A DNA stretch of 64,000 bases, taken from NCBI RefSeq assembly GCF_022758235.1, contig NZ_JALEBG010000003.1:1-64000 (forward strand), written 5' to 3'. Below are positions 25,985 through 37,902 of this stretch, one piece after another; the first letter of the stretch is position 1, and each line of letters opens with the position of its first letter. Source of the stretch: Pontibacter liquoris (GTDB taxonomy: Bacteria > Bacteroidota > Bacteroidia > Cytophagales > Hymenobacteraceae). A program made the translations under genes and the position numbers. The notes under the pieces were generated by a model that was not told the origin of the DNA, did no database searches, and saw only the letters and a program-made list of their open reading frames with translations.

Positions 25985-26883
25985 ATAGTAACTTTATCTA
26001 ATACAAAGGCTATCTGCACGATTGGCAGATATAAAAAAGACCCAAACATAATCGACATTGCTGCTTTTTTAGAGCAGGTGCGCATGAGGTAAAATGTTTG
26101 CGCCAGAAACAAAACGCCGCAAACAATGGCAATCAGCGCAGACGTGCTCCCCGACATGCCAAACTGCAGGGGCAGCAGGCTTAAAGGCAACAGCAGCAAG
26201 GTATAAATCATGATCTGGATGGCTGTTTTCAGATCTTTGCCGCCCGCTGTAGGCAGCATTTTAAAACCGGCTTTCTTGTAATCATCATCCAGCACCCAGG
26301 CAATAGCCCAGAAATGCGGGAACTGCCAGATAAACTGTATCCCGAATAAGATCCAGGCTTCTACGCCCAGCACCCCGGTAGCTGCTACCCACCCGATCAG
26401 GGGCGGCATACCGCCTGGTATGGCTCCGATGAACACACAGATGGGATTGATCCGCTTCATTGGTGTGTACACAAAACCATACAGCAGCAGCGAAATAAAC
26501 GAGAGCACGGCTGTAAGCACGTTAAAATTTAACGCCAGCAACGTTAAACCGGAAACGCCAAGTAAAACGCAGTATACGATAGCTTCTGTTACGGAAACCT
26601 GCCCGGTAGGCAACGGACGCTTTGCCGTGCGCTTCATGAGCTTGTCCAGGTCCTTTTCAATGATCTGGTTAATGATGTTGGCTGATCCTGTTACCAGAAG
26701 CCCGCCCAGCATAACCAGCACAATATTGAGAAAGCTGGCATCCGTCTCCCCCAGTATAAAGCCAATGGCACTCGAAAAAGCAACTACCAGGCTTAATCTG
26801 AACTTCAGAAGTTTAAAATACGCTGCTGCTTTTTGTACCATAATACTATGTGGCAGTAGCGATTCTGATTGCTGCGTTAACAT
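25981..26883 (-). CDS. ctaB: Protoheme IX farnesyltransferase (heme O synthase)
   Basis: 300-residue UbiA-family membrane prenyltransferase that adds a farnesyl group to heme B. The first Asp-rich loop NIINQIIEKDLDKLMKRTAKRPLPTG (about 91-116) holds the conserved prenyl-diphosphate-binding DxxxDxxMxRT pattern. A second polar loop follows at VLDDDYKKAGFKMLP. The start overlaps the ctaA stop by one base (TAATG); an internal ATG 14 codons on is an alternative. Product feeds CtaA, encoded directly upstream. Confidence 0.94.
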   Translation of the reverse strand: MLTQQSESLLPHSIMVQKAAAYFKLLKFRLSLVVAFSSAIGFILGETDASFLNIVLVMLGGLLVTGSANIINQIIEKDLDKLMKRTAKRPLPTGQVSVTEAIVYCVLLGVSGLTLLALNFNVLTAVLSFISLLLYGFVYTPMKRINPICVFIGAIPGGMPPLIGWVAATGVLGVEAWILFGIQFIWQFPHFWAIAWVLDDDYKKAGFKMLPTAGGKDLKTAIQIMIYTLLLLPLSLLPLQFGMSGSTSALIAIVCGVLFLAQTFYLMRTCSKKAAMSIMFGSFLYLPIVQIAFVLDKVTI

Positions 26884-27959
26884 TATATAGAACTTACTAC
26901 TGACTTTTTAATCGCCTTCTGAGAGGCGTAATGATTACTGATCAATAACTGAAACTGCACCCCGAACAACAGGGCTGCCAGTGTTAAGTGCACCGGCTGC
27001 AGAAAGGGAGGTATGGCAAAATAAGCGAGTATGATTCCTACTACGATCTCTACTCCTACCAACAGCAACATGATGTTTGCCAGCTTCGACATGTGCTTGT
27101 CCTGCAATTGGTAAATCAGATAGGCCAAGAATACATACAAGCCCAGCACAATGATGGAGAAAGAACGGTGCACATAAAAATCAATGCCCAACTTATCGAT
27201 CCACTGGTCCCGGTTTACGCCGTTCATCATGAAGGCTACCAGGTCCACTTCTTCACGCACCTGCGTGCCAAGTAAGATTTGCCCGAATGTGATCAGCGCC
27301 ACAAGCCAGAGCATGCTTTGCACCTTGGGCGAGTATTCAAAGCTTTCGGTAATCTCCTGCCTGTTTGCCCTAGTAACGGCATATTGCAGCATCGCTACCA
27401 GAATCAGGGCCAGGGCCATGTGGATGGTAATGGTTACAGGCAGCAGGTTTGTAGAAACCACAATGGAGCCTAACCATCCCTGAAATCCCACCAGTATAAA
27501 ACTCCCCAACGACAGGTAAAAAATCGTGCGATCCTGTTTCAGGAAAGGCACGGAGTAAAGCAGGGTCAGGAAAATAAAGATCCCGATCAAGACACCCACC
27601 AGCCGGTTCACATACTCGATGAGCGTTTTGGTAGGGTTAAACTCCGTTTCTATAAACTGGCTTGGATGCGAAAAAATAGCGGCAGAAACATCTTCAAACC
27701 CGAACTTACTCAGATAAGCCGCCAGTTTCTGATTCTTCTCTATCCGCTGTTGTTTATAAACCTCCAGGTAATCAGCCGGCAACTGGCTGACATCAGTTGG
27801 AGGAACCCAGCTGCCAAAGCACTTGGGCCAGTCAGGGCATCCCATCCCGGACCCGGTGCTGCGCACGATTCCTCCAACTAATATCAGGAAGTATACTGCC
27901 ACTACGGTCAGTATGCCAATCGTTCTAAATCTTTTAGACTGAAAAGATTTAATTGCCAT
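26883..27959 (-). CDS. ctaA: Heme A synthase
   Basis: 358-residue COX15/CtaA-family membrane enzyme that oxidises the C8 methyl of heme O to give heme A. It has eight hydrophobic helices with conserved histidines in the four-helix halves (for example LIEYVNRLVGVLIG with its conserved Glu, TITIHMALALI, VHRSFSIIVLG, LQPVHLTLAALLFG). The N-terminal loop GGIVRSTGSGMGCPDWPKCFGSWVPP, with a conserved cysteine pair, is diagnostic. It lies 4 nt after coxA, so heme A synthesis is coupled to oxidase production. Confidence 0.94.
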   Translation of the reverse strand: MAIKSFQSKRFRTIGILTVVAVYFLILVGGIVRSTGSGMGCPDWPKCFGSWVPPTDVSQLPADYLEVYKQQRIEKNQKLAAYLSKFGFEDVSAAIFSHPSQFIETEFNPTKTLIEYVNRLVGVLIGIFIFLTLLYSVPFLKQDRTIFYLSLGSFILVGFQGWLGSIVVSTNLLPVTITIHMALALILVAMLQYAVTRANRQEITESFEYSPKVQSMLWLVALITFGQILLGTQVREEVDLVAFMMNGVNRDQWIDKLGIDFYVHRSFSIIVLGLYVFLAYLIYQLQDKHMSKLANIMLLLVGVEIVVGIILAYFAIPPFLQPVHLTLAALLFGVQFQLLISNHYASQKAIKKSVVSSI

Positions 27960-27963
27960 TTAG

Positions 27964-29790
27964 TTATTCAAAATCTTTCTCCTGTGGCAGGTTTGATGAC
28001 TGCGTTTCGGAGAAAGGTACTGTTTGCGGAATAAAATCTTCAGGTGCTCCCGGCTTGCTATAGTCGTATGGCCATCTGTAAACCACAGGAAGTGCTCCCG
28101 GCCAGTTACCGTGGCCCGGGTTAATTGGCGTCGTCCACTCAATGGTATTAGAGTGCCATGGGTTAGCTGTAGCTCTGCGCCCTTTGATGATGCTGTAAAC
28201 GAAGTTGAACAGGAAGATGAACTGGGCAGAGAAACCAAGTATAGCGGCAAGGCTGATAAAGGTGTTCAGGTCAGTAAAGGTGTTGAAAGAGTCAAAACCT
28301 GTCCAGGCATAATATCTTCTTGGGAAACCGGCAATACCAATGTAGTGCATCGGCATGAACACCAGGTATACGGCAATAAAGGTAAGCCAGAAGTGCACGT
28401 AGCCCAATTTCTCGTCCATCATACGGCCGAACATTTTAGGGAACCAGTGGTACACGCCGCAGAACATACCGAAGAAGGCAGCCGCACCCATTACCAGGTG
28501 GAAGTGCGCTACTACGAAGTAGGTATCGTGCAGTTGGATATCCAGGGCTGAGTTACCAAGTATGATACCGGTCAGACCACCTGAGATAAAGAGCGATACG
28601 AAACCGATGGCAAACAACATAGCCGCTGTGAAACGGATATTACCTCTCCAAAGCGTGGCCAGCCAGTTAAATACTTTTACAGCCGATGGTACGGCAATGA
28701 TCAGCGTCAGGAACATGAAGACCGAACCCAGGAACGGATTCATACCTGTCACGAACATGTGGTGCGCCCATACAACAAAGGATAGCACGGCAATACCGAA
28801 CAACGAACCGATCATGGCGCGGTATCCGAAGATAGGCTTGCGGGAGTTTGTAGCAATCACTTCCGAAACAAGGCCCATGGCCGGCATAATTACGATGTAT
28901 ACTTCCGGGTGACCCAGGAACCAGAACAAGTGCTGGAACAGGATAGGTGTACCACCGGAGTGCTGCAGCGCCTGTCCGGCGATGTAGATATCTGATAAGA
29001 AAAAGCTGGTACCAAAGCTTCGGTCAAAGATCAGCAGCAACGCCGCAGAGAAAAGAACCGGGAAAGCCAATAAACCAAGTACAGCTGTCAGGAAGAACGC
29101 CCACATGGTAAGCGGCATCTTCGACATCGACATGCCTTTGGTGCGCAGGTTAATGATCGTAGTGATGTAGTTTACACCGCCCAGCAACTGCGACACAATG
29201 AACAGTGCCATACTTACCAGCCACAGCGTCATACCCGTACCGGAACCCTGAATTGCCTGCGGCAAAGCGCTAAGCGGCGGGTAAATTGTCCAGCCACCGG
29301 CTGCAGGGCCTGTTTCGATAAAGAGCGAGCAAAACATTATCACACTGGCAACAAAGAAGATCCAGAAAGAAAGCATGTTCATGAAACCGGAAGCCATATC
29401 GCGGGCACCGATCTGAAGCGGAATCAAAAAGTTACTGAATGTACCGCTCAGGCCGGCTGTCAGTACGAAGAACACCATGATGGTACCGTGCATGGTAACC
29501 ATGGCCAGGTAAAATTCAGGGTTGATCTTTCCGTTCTCTACCCAACCTCCCAGGATCGGCTCCAGGAAAGTGAACGTAGCTTCGGGCCAGCCCAGCTGCA
29601 TACGGAAAAGAATCGATAAGAAGCCTCCGATAAAGGCCCAGGCAATACCCATAAACAAGTATTGCTTGGCAATTACTTTATGGTCCTGGCTAAAGATATA
29701 CTTCTCAAAAAAGTTCTGGTCGTGATGTTCGTCATGCTCGTCGTGTGCATGGTGTACATCTCTGTCGATGGAGATATCTATACTAGACAT
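27964..29790 (-). CDS. Cytochrome c oxidase subunit I
   Basis: 608-residue catalytic subunit of an A-type heme-copper oxidase, which reduces oxygen to water and pumps protons. The twelve-helix core is complete: WFLGHPEVYIVIMPAMGLVSE contains the CuB His, the D-channel Glu and the cross-linked Tyr; WAHHMFVTGM gives the next CuB His pair; and HDTYFVVAHFHLVMG gives the heme ligands. The His-rich N-terminus (HHAHDEHDEHHDQ) is an odd, possibly metal-binding extension. It begins 19 nt after coxB. Confidence 0.97.
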   Translation of the reverse strand: MSSIDISIDRDVHHAHDEHDEHHDQNFFEKYIFSQDHKVIAKQYLFMGIAWAFIGGFLSILFRMQLGWPEATFTFLEPILGGWVENGKINPEFYLAMVTMHGTIMVFFVLTAGLSGTFSNFLIPLQIGARDMASGFMNMLSFWIFFVASVIMFCSLFIETGPAAGGWTIYPPLSALPQAIQGSGTGMTLWLVSMALFIVSQLLGGVNYITTIINLRTKGMSMSKMPLTMWAFFLTAVLGLLAFPVLFSAALLLIFDRSFGTSFFLSDIYIAGQALQHSGGTPILFQHLFWFLGHPEVYIVIMPAMGLVSEVIATNSRKPIFGYRAMIGSLFGIAVLSFVVWAHHMFVTGMNPFLGSVFMFLTLIIAVPSAVKVFNWLATLWRGNIRFTAAMLFAIGFVSLFISGGLTGIILGNSALDIQLHDTYFVVAHFHLVMGAAAFFGMFCGVYHWFPKMFGRMMDEKLGYVHFWLTFIAVYLVFMPMHYIGIAGFPRRYYAWTGFDSFNTFTDLNTFISLAAILGFSAQFIFLFNFVYSIIKGRRATANPWHSNTIEWTTPINPGHGNWPGALPVVYRWPYDYSKPGAPEDFIPQTVPFSETQSSNLPQEKDFE

Positions 29791-29809
29791 TTTATTACCT
29801 GTTTAAATG

Positions 29810-30880
29810 CTACAACTCTGATTTAACTTCTTCTTTCTTAGCGCCAGCACCCTGTTGCAATGTGAGGGCTTTCTCGGAGCCGGCCGAAATTTTAGCCAGC
29901 ACATCGGGGTTCTGCTCTACGAAAGGTTTTTGTGCTGCCTTCCATTTTGCGTAGTCTTCCGGTTCGTCTACCACTACCACCATGCGCATGGCAAAGTGAC
30001 CACGGCCGCATACTTCGGTACAGGCCAGCTCATACTTGAAGTCCGGATTTCCTGTTTCGTTCTGCATTTCTGCGGTTGTCTTTGTCGGCACAAACCAGAA
30101 CTTGGTAGGCATACCAGGTACAGCATCCATTTTAAGGCGGAACTGCGGTAAAAACACGCTATGGATCACATCACGCGCTCTGATCTTAAGTAAAACCGGT
30201 CTGCCTTTCGGCACGTGCAGTTCCATTGGCATAAAGTCGTCGAGCGACGCTTTATCATTAAAGTCTACGCCAAACTCGTTTGTAGCATCGATCAGGGTAT
30301 AGTTAGCAACGCCCAGTTTGCCATCCGCACCAGGGTAGCGCACCATCCAGTTAAACTGCTTGCCCATTACCTCAATTACTTCGGCATTTGCAGGAGGGGC
30401 ACTGGTGATCTTGGCCCATGTTTTCCAGCCACCGAATACCAGCAGCGCCATTACCACGGCCGGGATCATGGTCCATACTATTTCCAGCTTGTTGTTGTGC
30501 GCATAATAGAAAGCACGCTTATCATCGCGGTGCTGGTATTTATAAGAGTACCAGAAAAGCAGCACCTGTGTAATTACAAACACAATACCGATGATGATCA
30601 TCGTCGTCCAGAACAAGCTGTCTGTCCACACCCCATGCACAGAAGCAATCGGCTGGTTCATATCGTCCCAGGAATCGTTAAAAGACCATGCGAAAGCTGC
30701 TCCTCCCACAATCAGGAAAAGCAACATCATCACGCTGTTTACACGGTTACTGGTTTTAGTTGTTCCTGCTGCACGCTCTGAGGAACCCCGGAAGATAGAG
30801 GCCAGCGTACCTATTCTGAAAAGCAGGAACAGGATAACTAATAATAAAAGAACGGATATACCTATAGCGATCGTAATCAT
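29810..30880 (-). CDS. Cytochrome c oxidase subunit II
   Basis: 356 residues: an N-terminal membrane span (2-24), two further helices (about 50-70 and 92-112) and a periplasmic cupredoxin domain. The binuclear CuA motif CTEVCGRGHFAMRM (C-x3-C-x3-H-x2-M) is intact near residue 285. Unlike classical caa3 subunit II there is no fused C-terminal CxxCH; ActE and ActA presumably supply the cytochrome c function. It lies 24 nt after actF, physically joining complex III and IV genes. Confidence 0.95.
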   Translation of the reverse strand: MITIAIGISVLLLLVILFLLFRIGTLASIFRGSSERAAGTTKTSNRVNSVMMLLFLIVGGAAFAWSFNDSWDDMNQPIASVHGVWTDSLFWTTMIIIGIVFVITQVLLFWYSYKYQHRDDKRAFYYAHNNKLEIVWTMIPAVVMALLVFGGWKTWAKITSAPPANAEVIEVMGKQFNWMVRYPGADGKLGVANYTLIDATNEFGVDFNDKASLDDFMPMELHVPKGRPVLLKIRARDVIHSVFLPQFRLKMDAVPGMPTKFWFVPTKTTAEMQNETGNPDFKYELACTEVCGRGHFAMRMVVVVDEPEDYAKWKAAQKPFVEQNPDVLAKISAGSEKALTLQQGAGAKKEEVKSEL

Positions 30881-30904
30881 TATAAAATTTTTTTAGTAAG
30901 ATCT

Positions 30905-32161
30905 CTAAACATGATGGTGAACACTTTCCTCCAGGAATGGGTGATTTACCGGCACAAGAGAAGCTTTGGTCAAACCTCTGGTAAAGGCAAGCAGGAACAC
31001 TCCTAAGAAAACCAATGCAGCTCCGAACTCAATAAACCCAAATCCAGCCCCTGTGCGCAATGTACCAGGCATAAACATGAGGTAAAAGTCTAACCAGTGT
31101 CCGATAAGGATGGCAATTGTTACGATCTTCAGCATGATCATCTGACGCTTTGCATCTCTTGTCATCAGAACAAGGAAAGGAAACACAAAGTTTATTATCA
31201 GATTGATAAAGAAGATAGGGAGATAATGCCCGTTGTTACCGCCTAAGCGCTCGATGAAATAAAGCGCTTCTTCCGGAAGGTTAGCATACCAGTAAAGCAG
31301 AAACTGAGCAAACCAGATGTATGTCCAGAAGATAGAAAAGGCAAATACAAACTTACCCAGGTCATGCAAGTGGTTGGAATTTACCAGCTTCAGATAGCCA
31401 TTCTGCTTCAGGATGATCACAGCCAGGGTGGTGGCTGCCAGGCCCGCTACAAACCAGCTTGAAAACACATACCAGCCAAACATGGTAGAGAACCAGTGCG
31501 TATCAACTGACATCACCCAATCCCAGGCCGACATAGAAGAAGAGATACCGTAGATAACCAGGAAACCACCGGAAATAACGATGTTCTTGTTATAGTATGA
31601 AGTGCCTCCGTGCAGGTCTTCTGCAATGGAGTTCTTGCGCAGCATGCGGGCAAACAGGATCCATAAGCCGAAGTAGATCAGCATACGGACGATGAAGAAG
31701 GTAAAATTCAGGTAGCCCTGCTTTCCGGCAATGATCGGATCATACTCGGGACCACCTATTTTATAGAGGCCTTCGTGTGTCCAATGGAAAATATCATGAC
31801 GGCCTAAAATGAACACCAGCAGCATCACCACTGCACCGATTGGCAGGTAAGCGCCCAGTGCTTCAGGAATACGCTTTACAAGCACATACCAGCCACCGTA
31901 AGCTACATAATGAACGGCTACAATAAAGATACCTGTAATAGATATACCTGTGAAGTATACGTTGTTGAGCCAAAGGTTAACAAAAAGGCGCTGCGTCCAG
32001 GTTACGGCATCATGCCCGCCGCCATGTCCTTCACCATGACCGGCTCCGCCGCCCGCGGCCATAAAAATTATACCTGCTATAAGCATTATTACGCCTACAG
32101 CTATCATCAGGAAAAACTTGTTATTCGTTTTTCTGGAAATGATGAGTCGTTCTTCTGTCAT
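30905..32161 (-). CDS. actF: Alternative complex III membrane subunit ActF (NrfD-like)
   Basis: 418-residue polytopic protein with about ten helices, paralogous to ActC in the same operon. A Gly/His-rich segment (GGGAGHGEGHGGGHDA, about 35-50) precedes the core, and the C-terminus ends in HHHV-rich sequence. In known ACIII structures ActF packs beside ActC as the second NrfD-type bundle. It begins 25 nt after actE. Confidence 0.93.
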   Translation of the reverse strand: MTEERLIISRKTNNKFFLMIAVGVIMLIAGIIFMAAGGGAGHGEGHGGGHDAVTWTQRLFVNLWLNNVYFTGISITGIFIVAVHYVAYGGWYVLVKRIPEALGAYLPIGAVVMLLVFILGRHDIFHWTHEGLYKIGGPEYDPIIAGKQGYLNFTFFIVRMLIYFGLWILFARMLRKNSIAEDLHGGTSYYNKNIVISGGFLVIYGISSSMSAWDWVMSVDTHWFSTMFGWYVFSSWFVAGLAATTLAVIILKQNGYLKLVNSNHLHDLGKFVFAFSIFWTYIWFAQFLLYWYANLPEEALYFIERLGGNNGHYLPIFFINLIINFVFPFLVLMTRDAKRQMIMLKIVTIAILIGHWLDFYLMFMPGTLRTGAGFGFIEFGAALVFLGVFLLAFTRGLTKASLVPVNHPFLEESVHHHV

Positions 32162-32186
32162 TATCCTTATATCTTATGCCTTAGAC

Positions 32187-32867
32187 TTACTTTTGGGGAG
32201 CCGCCTCTGCTGGAGGAGTTCCGGTTACAGGATTGTCAGTGCCAGGCGTACCACCTGCTTCATCAGCAGCTTGCTTGTCGGCAGGTGCCGCTGTATCTGT
32301 AATTCCTTTTTGCAGCTGTTGCACATACATTACAATTTCCCAGCGCTCTGTAGGGTTCACCAGCGAGCCATGAGGACGCATACGGCCTCTGCCGTTGGTG
32401 ATCACATGGAAAATATGTCCTGCCGGCAGGGAAGCTACACGTCCTGCTGAGTAAGAAGGCACGCCTTTGAACTTCTGCCCTACCAAACCTTGTCCGTCGC
32501 CTTGTTCGCCATGGCAATGCTGGCAAAAACGGGAATACAACACTTTACCTTTGGCCAGGTTTTCTTCAGTATGCGGTAGCGGGTTGGTCAACTCTACACC
32601 GGCAACTTCGGCTGTATCCTGCGACAGATACATGTTGTAGCCTTCCTTGCCGCGGGCAATGGTTCCATACGCCGGCTGGCGCATGTTCATGCCGTAAGGG
32701 TTATACTTCTCCTCCTTTATTTGCGAATAAGGATCCAGCGGAATGGAATGATACATGTCTGGTGCATATTCTACACCGCGGCCATCATCGCTGCCACATG
32801 CCACGAGTGATGCAGTAGCAAAAAGAACGGCAGAAGCTTTAAAGCCTATTATCGTAAATCGTTTCAT
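32187..32867 (-). CDS. actE: Alternative complex III monoheme cytochrome c lipoprotein ActE
   Basis: 226 residues with a lipobox (SLVACGS), so anchored on the periplasmic side. One heme c motif CQHCH (about residue 114) in RFCQHCHGEQGDGQG, and a likely distal Met in the GRMRPHG segment. The C-terminal 40 residues are a Pro/Ala/Asp-rich tail. It starts with a TAATG one-base overlap with actD. Likely carries electrons from ActA towards the CuA site of the oxidase. Confidence 0.93.
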   Translation of the reverse strand: MKRFTIIGFKASAVLFATASLVACGSDDGRGVEYAPDMYHSIPLDPYSQIKEEKYNPYGMNMRQPAYGTIARGKEGYNMYLSQDTAEVAGVELTNPLPHTEENLAKGKVLYSRFCQHCHGEQGDGQGLVGQKFKGVPSYSAGRVASLPAGHIFHVITNGRGRMRPHGSLVNPTERWEIVMYVQQLQKGITDTAAPADKQAADEAGGTPGTDNPVTGTPPAEAAPQK

Positions 32868-33383
32868 TATTTTACTACCTCCTTCTCGTTAACTTCAATT
32901 GCACCATTTGAACGAAGCAGGTTATCAAGTGCTTTCATGTCTGTTACACCTTCCTTCACTTCAATAGCCATCACAAACTTGTCGTCTGTTGAACGCTTAT
33001 CAAAAACATTCACTTTGAAGGTCGGGATCATACGCTCTACTGTAAAGAAGGTAAAAACCATTCCGAAGGCAGCAAAGAGTACGGTCAGCTCGAACGTAAC
33101 CGGGATAAAGGAAGGCAGCGCAATGTGCGGCTTGCCACCAATGATCATCGGCCAGTCGAAGCCCAGCATCCAGATCTGCATCCACAGCGCAAAGCTTGTT
33201 CCGCAAAGGCCAAACAGAAAGGCGGCGATGGGCAGGCGTGAGCGCTTTATACCTAATACATCATCAATGCCATGCACAGGATATGGTGAAAATACTTCGT
33301 ATATTTTAGTACCGGCAGCCCGGACATTTTCGATGGCTGTCAGCAGCACATCTTCATCATCGTAGATACCTAGAACAAATTTC

Positions 33384-33391
<8 letters not shown>
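32867..33391 (-). CDS. actD: Alternative complex III membrane subunit ActD (DUF3341)
   Basis: 174 residues from ATG 33391 ([27 protein letters not shown]), with two membrane spans (about 60-80 and 100-122) and a cytoplasmic N-terminal domain. [17 protein letters not shown] is the characteristic ActD segment. An upstream in-frame ATG is inside actC and adds an atypical extension, so it was rejected. It overlaps actC by 8 nt. Confidence 0.93.
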
Positions 33392-34847
<1,456 letters not shown>

Positions 34848-34867
34848 AACGCTATCTTATATTTATG

Positions 34868-37861
34868 TTAAGCTAAATTTCTAATTTTCGTCAGGTACGT
34901 CACATTCGGCTGCACGTTCAGTTCTTCCAGCACATGGAAGGCACGCTCGCCCTGCTCTTTCTTGAGCAGTTTAGAGATACGGCTTTCCGGATCCAGCATA
35001 TCACCAAACACCAGGGCTTCGGTTGGGCAGGACTGCGCACAAGCTGAAACGATCTCGCCGTCTTTTGGTCTTCTGTTCTCGCGTTTCGCTTCCAGCTTTC
35101 CTAACTGGATACGCTGCACGCAGAAAGAACATTTCTCCATTACACCTCTTGAACGCACGGTCACATCCGGGTTGAGCACCATTTTACCAAGGTCCGTCTG
35201 CATCGTGGTATTGATGTTGACAAACTTCTCATTGTTCGGATACGCAAACCAGTTAAAGCGACGTACTTTATACGGGCAGTTGTTTGCGCAATAGCGGGTA
35301 CCTACGCAACGGTTGTAAGCCATCTGGTTCAGGCCTTCTGAGCTGTGCATGGTAGCAGCTACCGGACAAACCGTTTCGCATGGCGCGTGGTTACAGTGCT
35401 GGCACATCATCGGCTGGAATACAACAGAAGGATTTTCTGCCGGGTCTTCCATCGTTTTGTAATCCCTGTCTTCGTGCTCCACGGCGCTGTAATAGCGATC
35501 GATACGGATCCAGTGCATTTCACGACGGTTCAGCACTTCCGCTTTACCTACTACCGGGATGTTGTTCTCTACCTGGCAGCTGATGGTACAGGCACCGCAA
35601 CCAATGCAGGAGTTCAGGTCTACAACCATACCCCAGTGGTGGTCCTTGTACTCATAGTCATCCCAAAGGGAGATGGTAGCGGGCTTGGCCGGACCATTGT
35701 GCGTTGGGATGCGCGCGTATTCGGTTACCTCTTTCGGATTCTCTTTATACTTGGCCAGGGTGCTTTCCTGCACTACCAGGCGGTCCATAATAGTATGGTG
35801 CGTCTGAGTTTGTGCAATTTCAGAGAAAGCGCTGGTTTTCTCCAGTTTCACCGAACCTGTGTAGAACACCGTGTTATCGGCTACCGTCGCGATCGGGTAA
35901 GCATTAGCGCCTACACCTTTAGCTACTGGCATCGCATCCACGTTACGGCCATAACCTACCGCAATAGCTACGGTACCCTGGGCCTGGCCTGGCTGTACGA
36001 GTGCCGGCAGCTCAATGGATCTGCCATTGGCCATGGTCACTTTGATCACATCGCCCTGCACCACTTTCATCTCCTCGGCCATCTTGCGTGGCATGGCTAC
36101 ATAGTTACCCCAGGTAGCTTTCGAGATTGGATCCGGCATTTCCTGCAGCCATGGGTTGTTGGCCATTTCGCCGGAACCGATCGCTGCTTTTTCATACAAC
36201 ACAGCCTCTATACCTGTTGGCTTGGTTACCCTTGCTACCGGAGCAGCAGATGTTGCAGCCGGTGTAATGGCCAGCACGCTGGTGCCGTTTTGCAGCACAC
36301 CATCGTGTACCGCCTGCTCCCAGAACTTGTTAAAGTCGCCGGTAGCAATTTTACGCCAGTTGTTGCGCAGGTAATCGTAGTATGACGTGCTGTTTCCGCT
36401 CCAGACCAGCAAGCTGTCCTGTGCCTGGCGCGTAGTGAAGATCGGGCTGATCACCGGCTGGGCCAGGCTTAGGAATCCTTTCTTCGGTTCAAAGTCGTTC
36501 CACGACTCCAGGTAGTTGTTATCCGGTGCTACGAACTCAACCAAAGCGGCTGTTTCGTTTACACGGTCGGCAAAGGAAACACGCAGGTTTACCTTCTTCA
36601 GCCCGCTTACAACTTTTTCTGCCAGTGGGTGATTGTATACAGGGTTGGCATCATAAAAGAACACGGCACCTACCGTACCGGCATTCATTTCATTGACCAG
36701 ACGGATCATTTGTCCGTCATTTCCCTGACGTGTATAGTAAGGAGAAGTAGTATCGATGGAAGTACCTTCCGCTCCCAGCGCTCTGTTGATTGCTGTAACC
36801 ATGGCCTGTACTCCCGGATCGTTAGAACCAGCTACCACCAGGGCACGGCCGTTGTTGGCTTTCAGTTCTTTAATGGCTGCAGCCAGGGCTTTGGCATCAA
36901 CGCCGGCAGCAGAGGCAGCACCATTTCCAGTAATACCATTATAAAGGGCCTGGATCACAGCAGCTTCTTCGGAAGGCTTGATCGGAACCCTTACGTCGGC
37001 ATTCGAACCCGTTAACGATAAACGCGTCTCGAACTGGTAATGGCGCGACATTTCCGGCTTGTCAGAAGATACTTTTCTGCGCTGGATATACTGTTTGGCA
37101 AATGGAATAGGGGCAATCCAGGTTCCCAGGAAGTCAGCAGCAACACTTACAATTACATTTGCTTTGCTGAAATCATACCCAGGCACAACGCCACCGTTTG
37201 CTGCCAGCAACCCGGATGCGGAATTGGCATCATAGGTAACATGCTCAAAGTTGGCAAAGCGGGAGCCAAACTCATTGATCAGCTGCTTGGTAGAGGGGCT
37301 GATAATGGTAGACGAAACAATAACTACTTTGCCGTTTACATTGGCCAGACGCGCTCTGATCTGCTTGTCTACCTCTGCCCAGCTAGCTTCTTTTTTATTG
37401 ATTAACGGGTAACGCAGTCTATTTTCGTCATACAGCCCCATCAGGGAAGCCTGTGCTTTCGGGCTTGTTCCCGAGGAAGTAAGACCTGACTCGTTATTTG
37501 GCTCGATCTTTATCGGACGGCCTTCTCTTGTTTTTACCAGGATGCTGTTATAATCTCCATCTCCGAAAAACGTAGAGGCATACCAGTTCGCAACGCCTGG
37601 TTCCACATCTACCGGTTTGTTCAGATACGGGATTGCTTTTCGTACCGGCGCTTCGCAGGAAGCCAGCGATACGGCTGCCATGCTAAAACCTAACAGCTTC
37701 AGAAAGTCTCTTCGGTGCGTTTTACCGCCGGCAGATGCATCATCTCCTTTGGCTTCATTAACCGGCAGGAATTCTGGAAACTCATTATGAGCATTCTTTG
37801 CGAACTCCGGAGTGTTTTCCAGCTCCTCAATTCCTTTCCAGTATTTTATTCTGTCTTGCAT
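34868..37861 (-). CDS. actB: Alternative complex III iron-sulfur/molybdopterin-like subunit ActB
   Basis: 997-residue fusion of a molybdopterin-oxidoreductase-like domain with a four-cluster ferredoxin-like domain. A twin-arginine-type signal (THRRDFLKLLGFSMAAVSLASC) lies at about residues 48-69, so it is exported folded and possibly lipidated at the Cys. The C-terminal third holds cysteine sets for clusters: SCIGCGACTISCQ, MCQHCNHAPCETVCP, RCVGTRYCANNCPYK and KCSFCVQR with CAQSCPTEAL. In ACIII the molybdopterin domain is known to lack the cofactor. It passes electrons between quinol site and cytochrome subunits. Confidence 0.95.
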   Translation of the reverse strand: MQDRIKYWKGIEELENTPEFAKNAHNEFPEFLPVNEAKGDDASAGGKTHRRDFLKLLGFSMAAVSLASCEAPVRKAIPYLNKPVDVEPGVANWYASTFFGDGDYNSILVKTREGRPIKIEPNNESGLTSSGTSPKAQASLMGLYDENRLRYPLINKKEASWAEVDKQIRARLANVNGKVVIVSSTIISPSTKQLINEFGSRFANFEHVTYDANSASGLLAANGGVVPGYDFSKANVIVSVAADFLGTWIAPIPFAKQYIQRRKVSSDKPEMSRHYQFETRLSLTGSNADVRVPIKPSEEAAVIQALYNGITGNGAASAAGVDAKALAAAIKELKANNGRALVVAGSNDPGVQAMVTAINRALGAEGTSIDTTSPYYTRQGNDGQMIRLVNEMNAGTVGAVFFYDANPVYNHPLAEKVVSGLKKVNLRVSFADRVNETAALVEFVAPDNNYLESWNDFEPKKGFLSLAQPVISPIFTTRQAQDSLLVWSGNSTSYYDYLRNNWRKIATGDFNKFWEQAVHDGVLQNGTSVLAITPAATSAAPVARVTKPTGIEAVLYEKAAIGSGEMANNPWLQEMPDPISKATWGNYVAMPRKMAEEMKVVQGDVIKVTMANGRSIELPALVQPGQAQGTVAIAVGYGRNVDAMPVAKGVGANAYPIATVADNTVFYTGSVKLEKTSAFSEIAQTQTHHTIMDRLVVQESTLAKYKENPKEVTEYARIPTHNGPAKPATISLWDDYEYKDHHWGMVVDLNSCIGCGACTISCQVENNIPVVGKAEVLNRREMHWIRIDRYYSAVEHEDRDYKTMEDPAENPSVVFQPMMCQHCNHAPCETVCPVAATMHSSEGLNQMAYNRCVGTRYCANNCPYKVRRFNWFAYPNNEKFVNINTTMQTDLGKMVLNPDVTVRSRGVMEKCSFCVQRIQLGKLEAKRENRRPKDGEIVSACAQSCPTEALVFGDMLDPESRISKLLKKEQGERAFHVLEELNVQPNVTYLTKIRNLA

Positions 37862-37902
37862 ATTATCGTTAGAAAACTCGAATACTTAATTGATAATGTT
37901 AA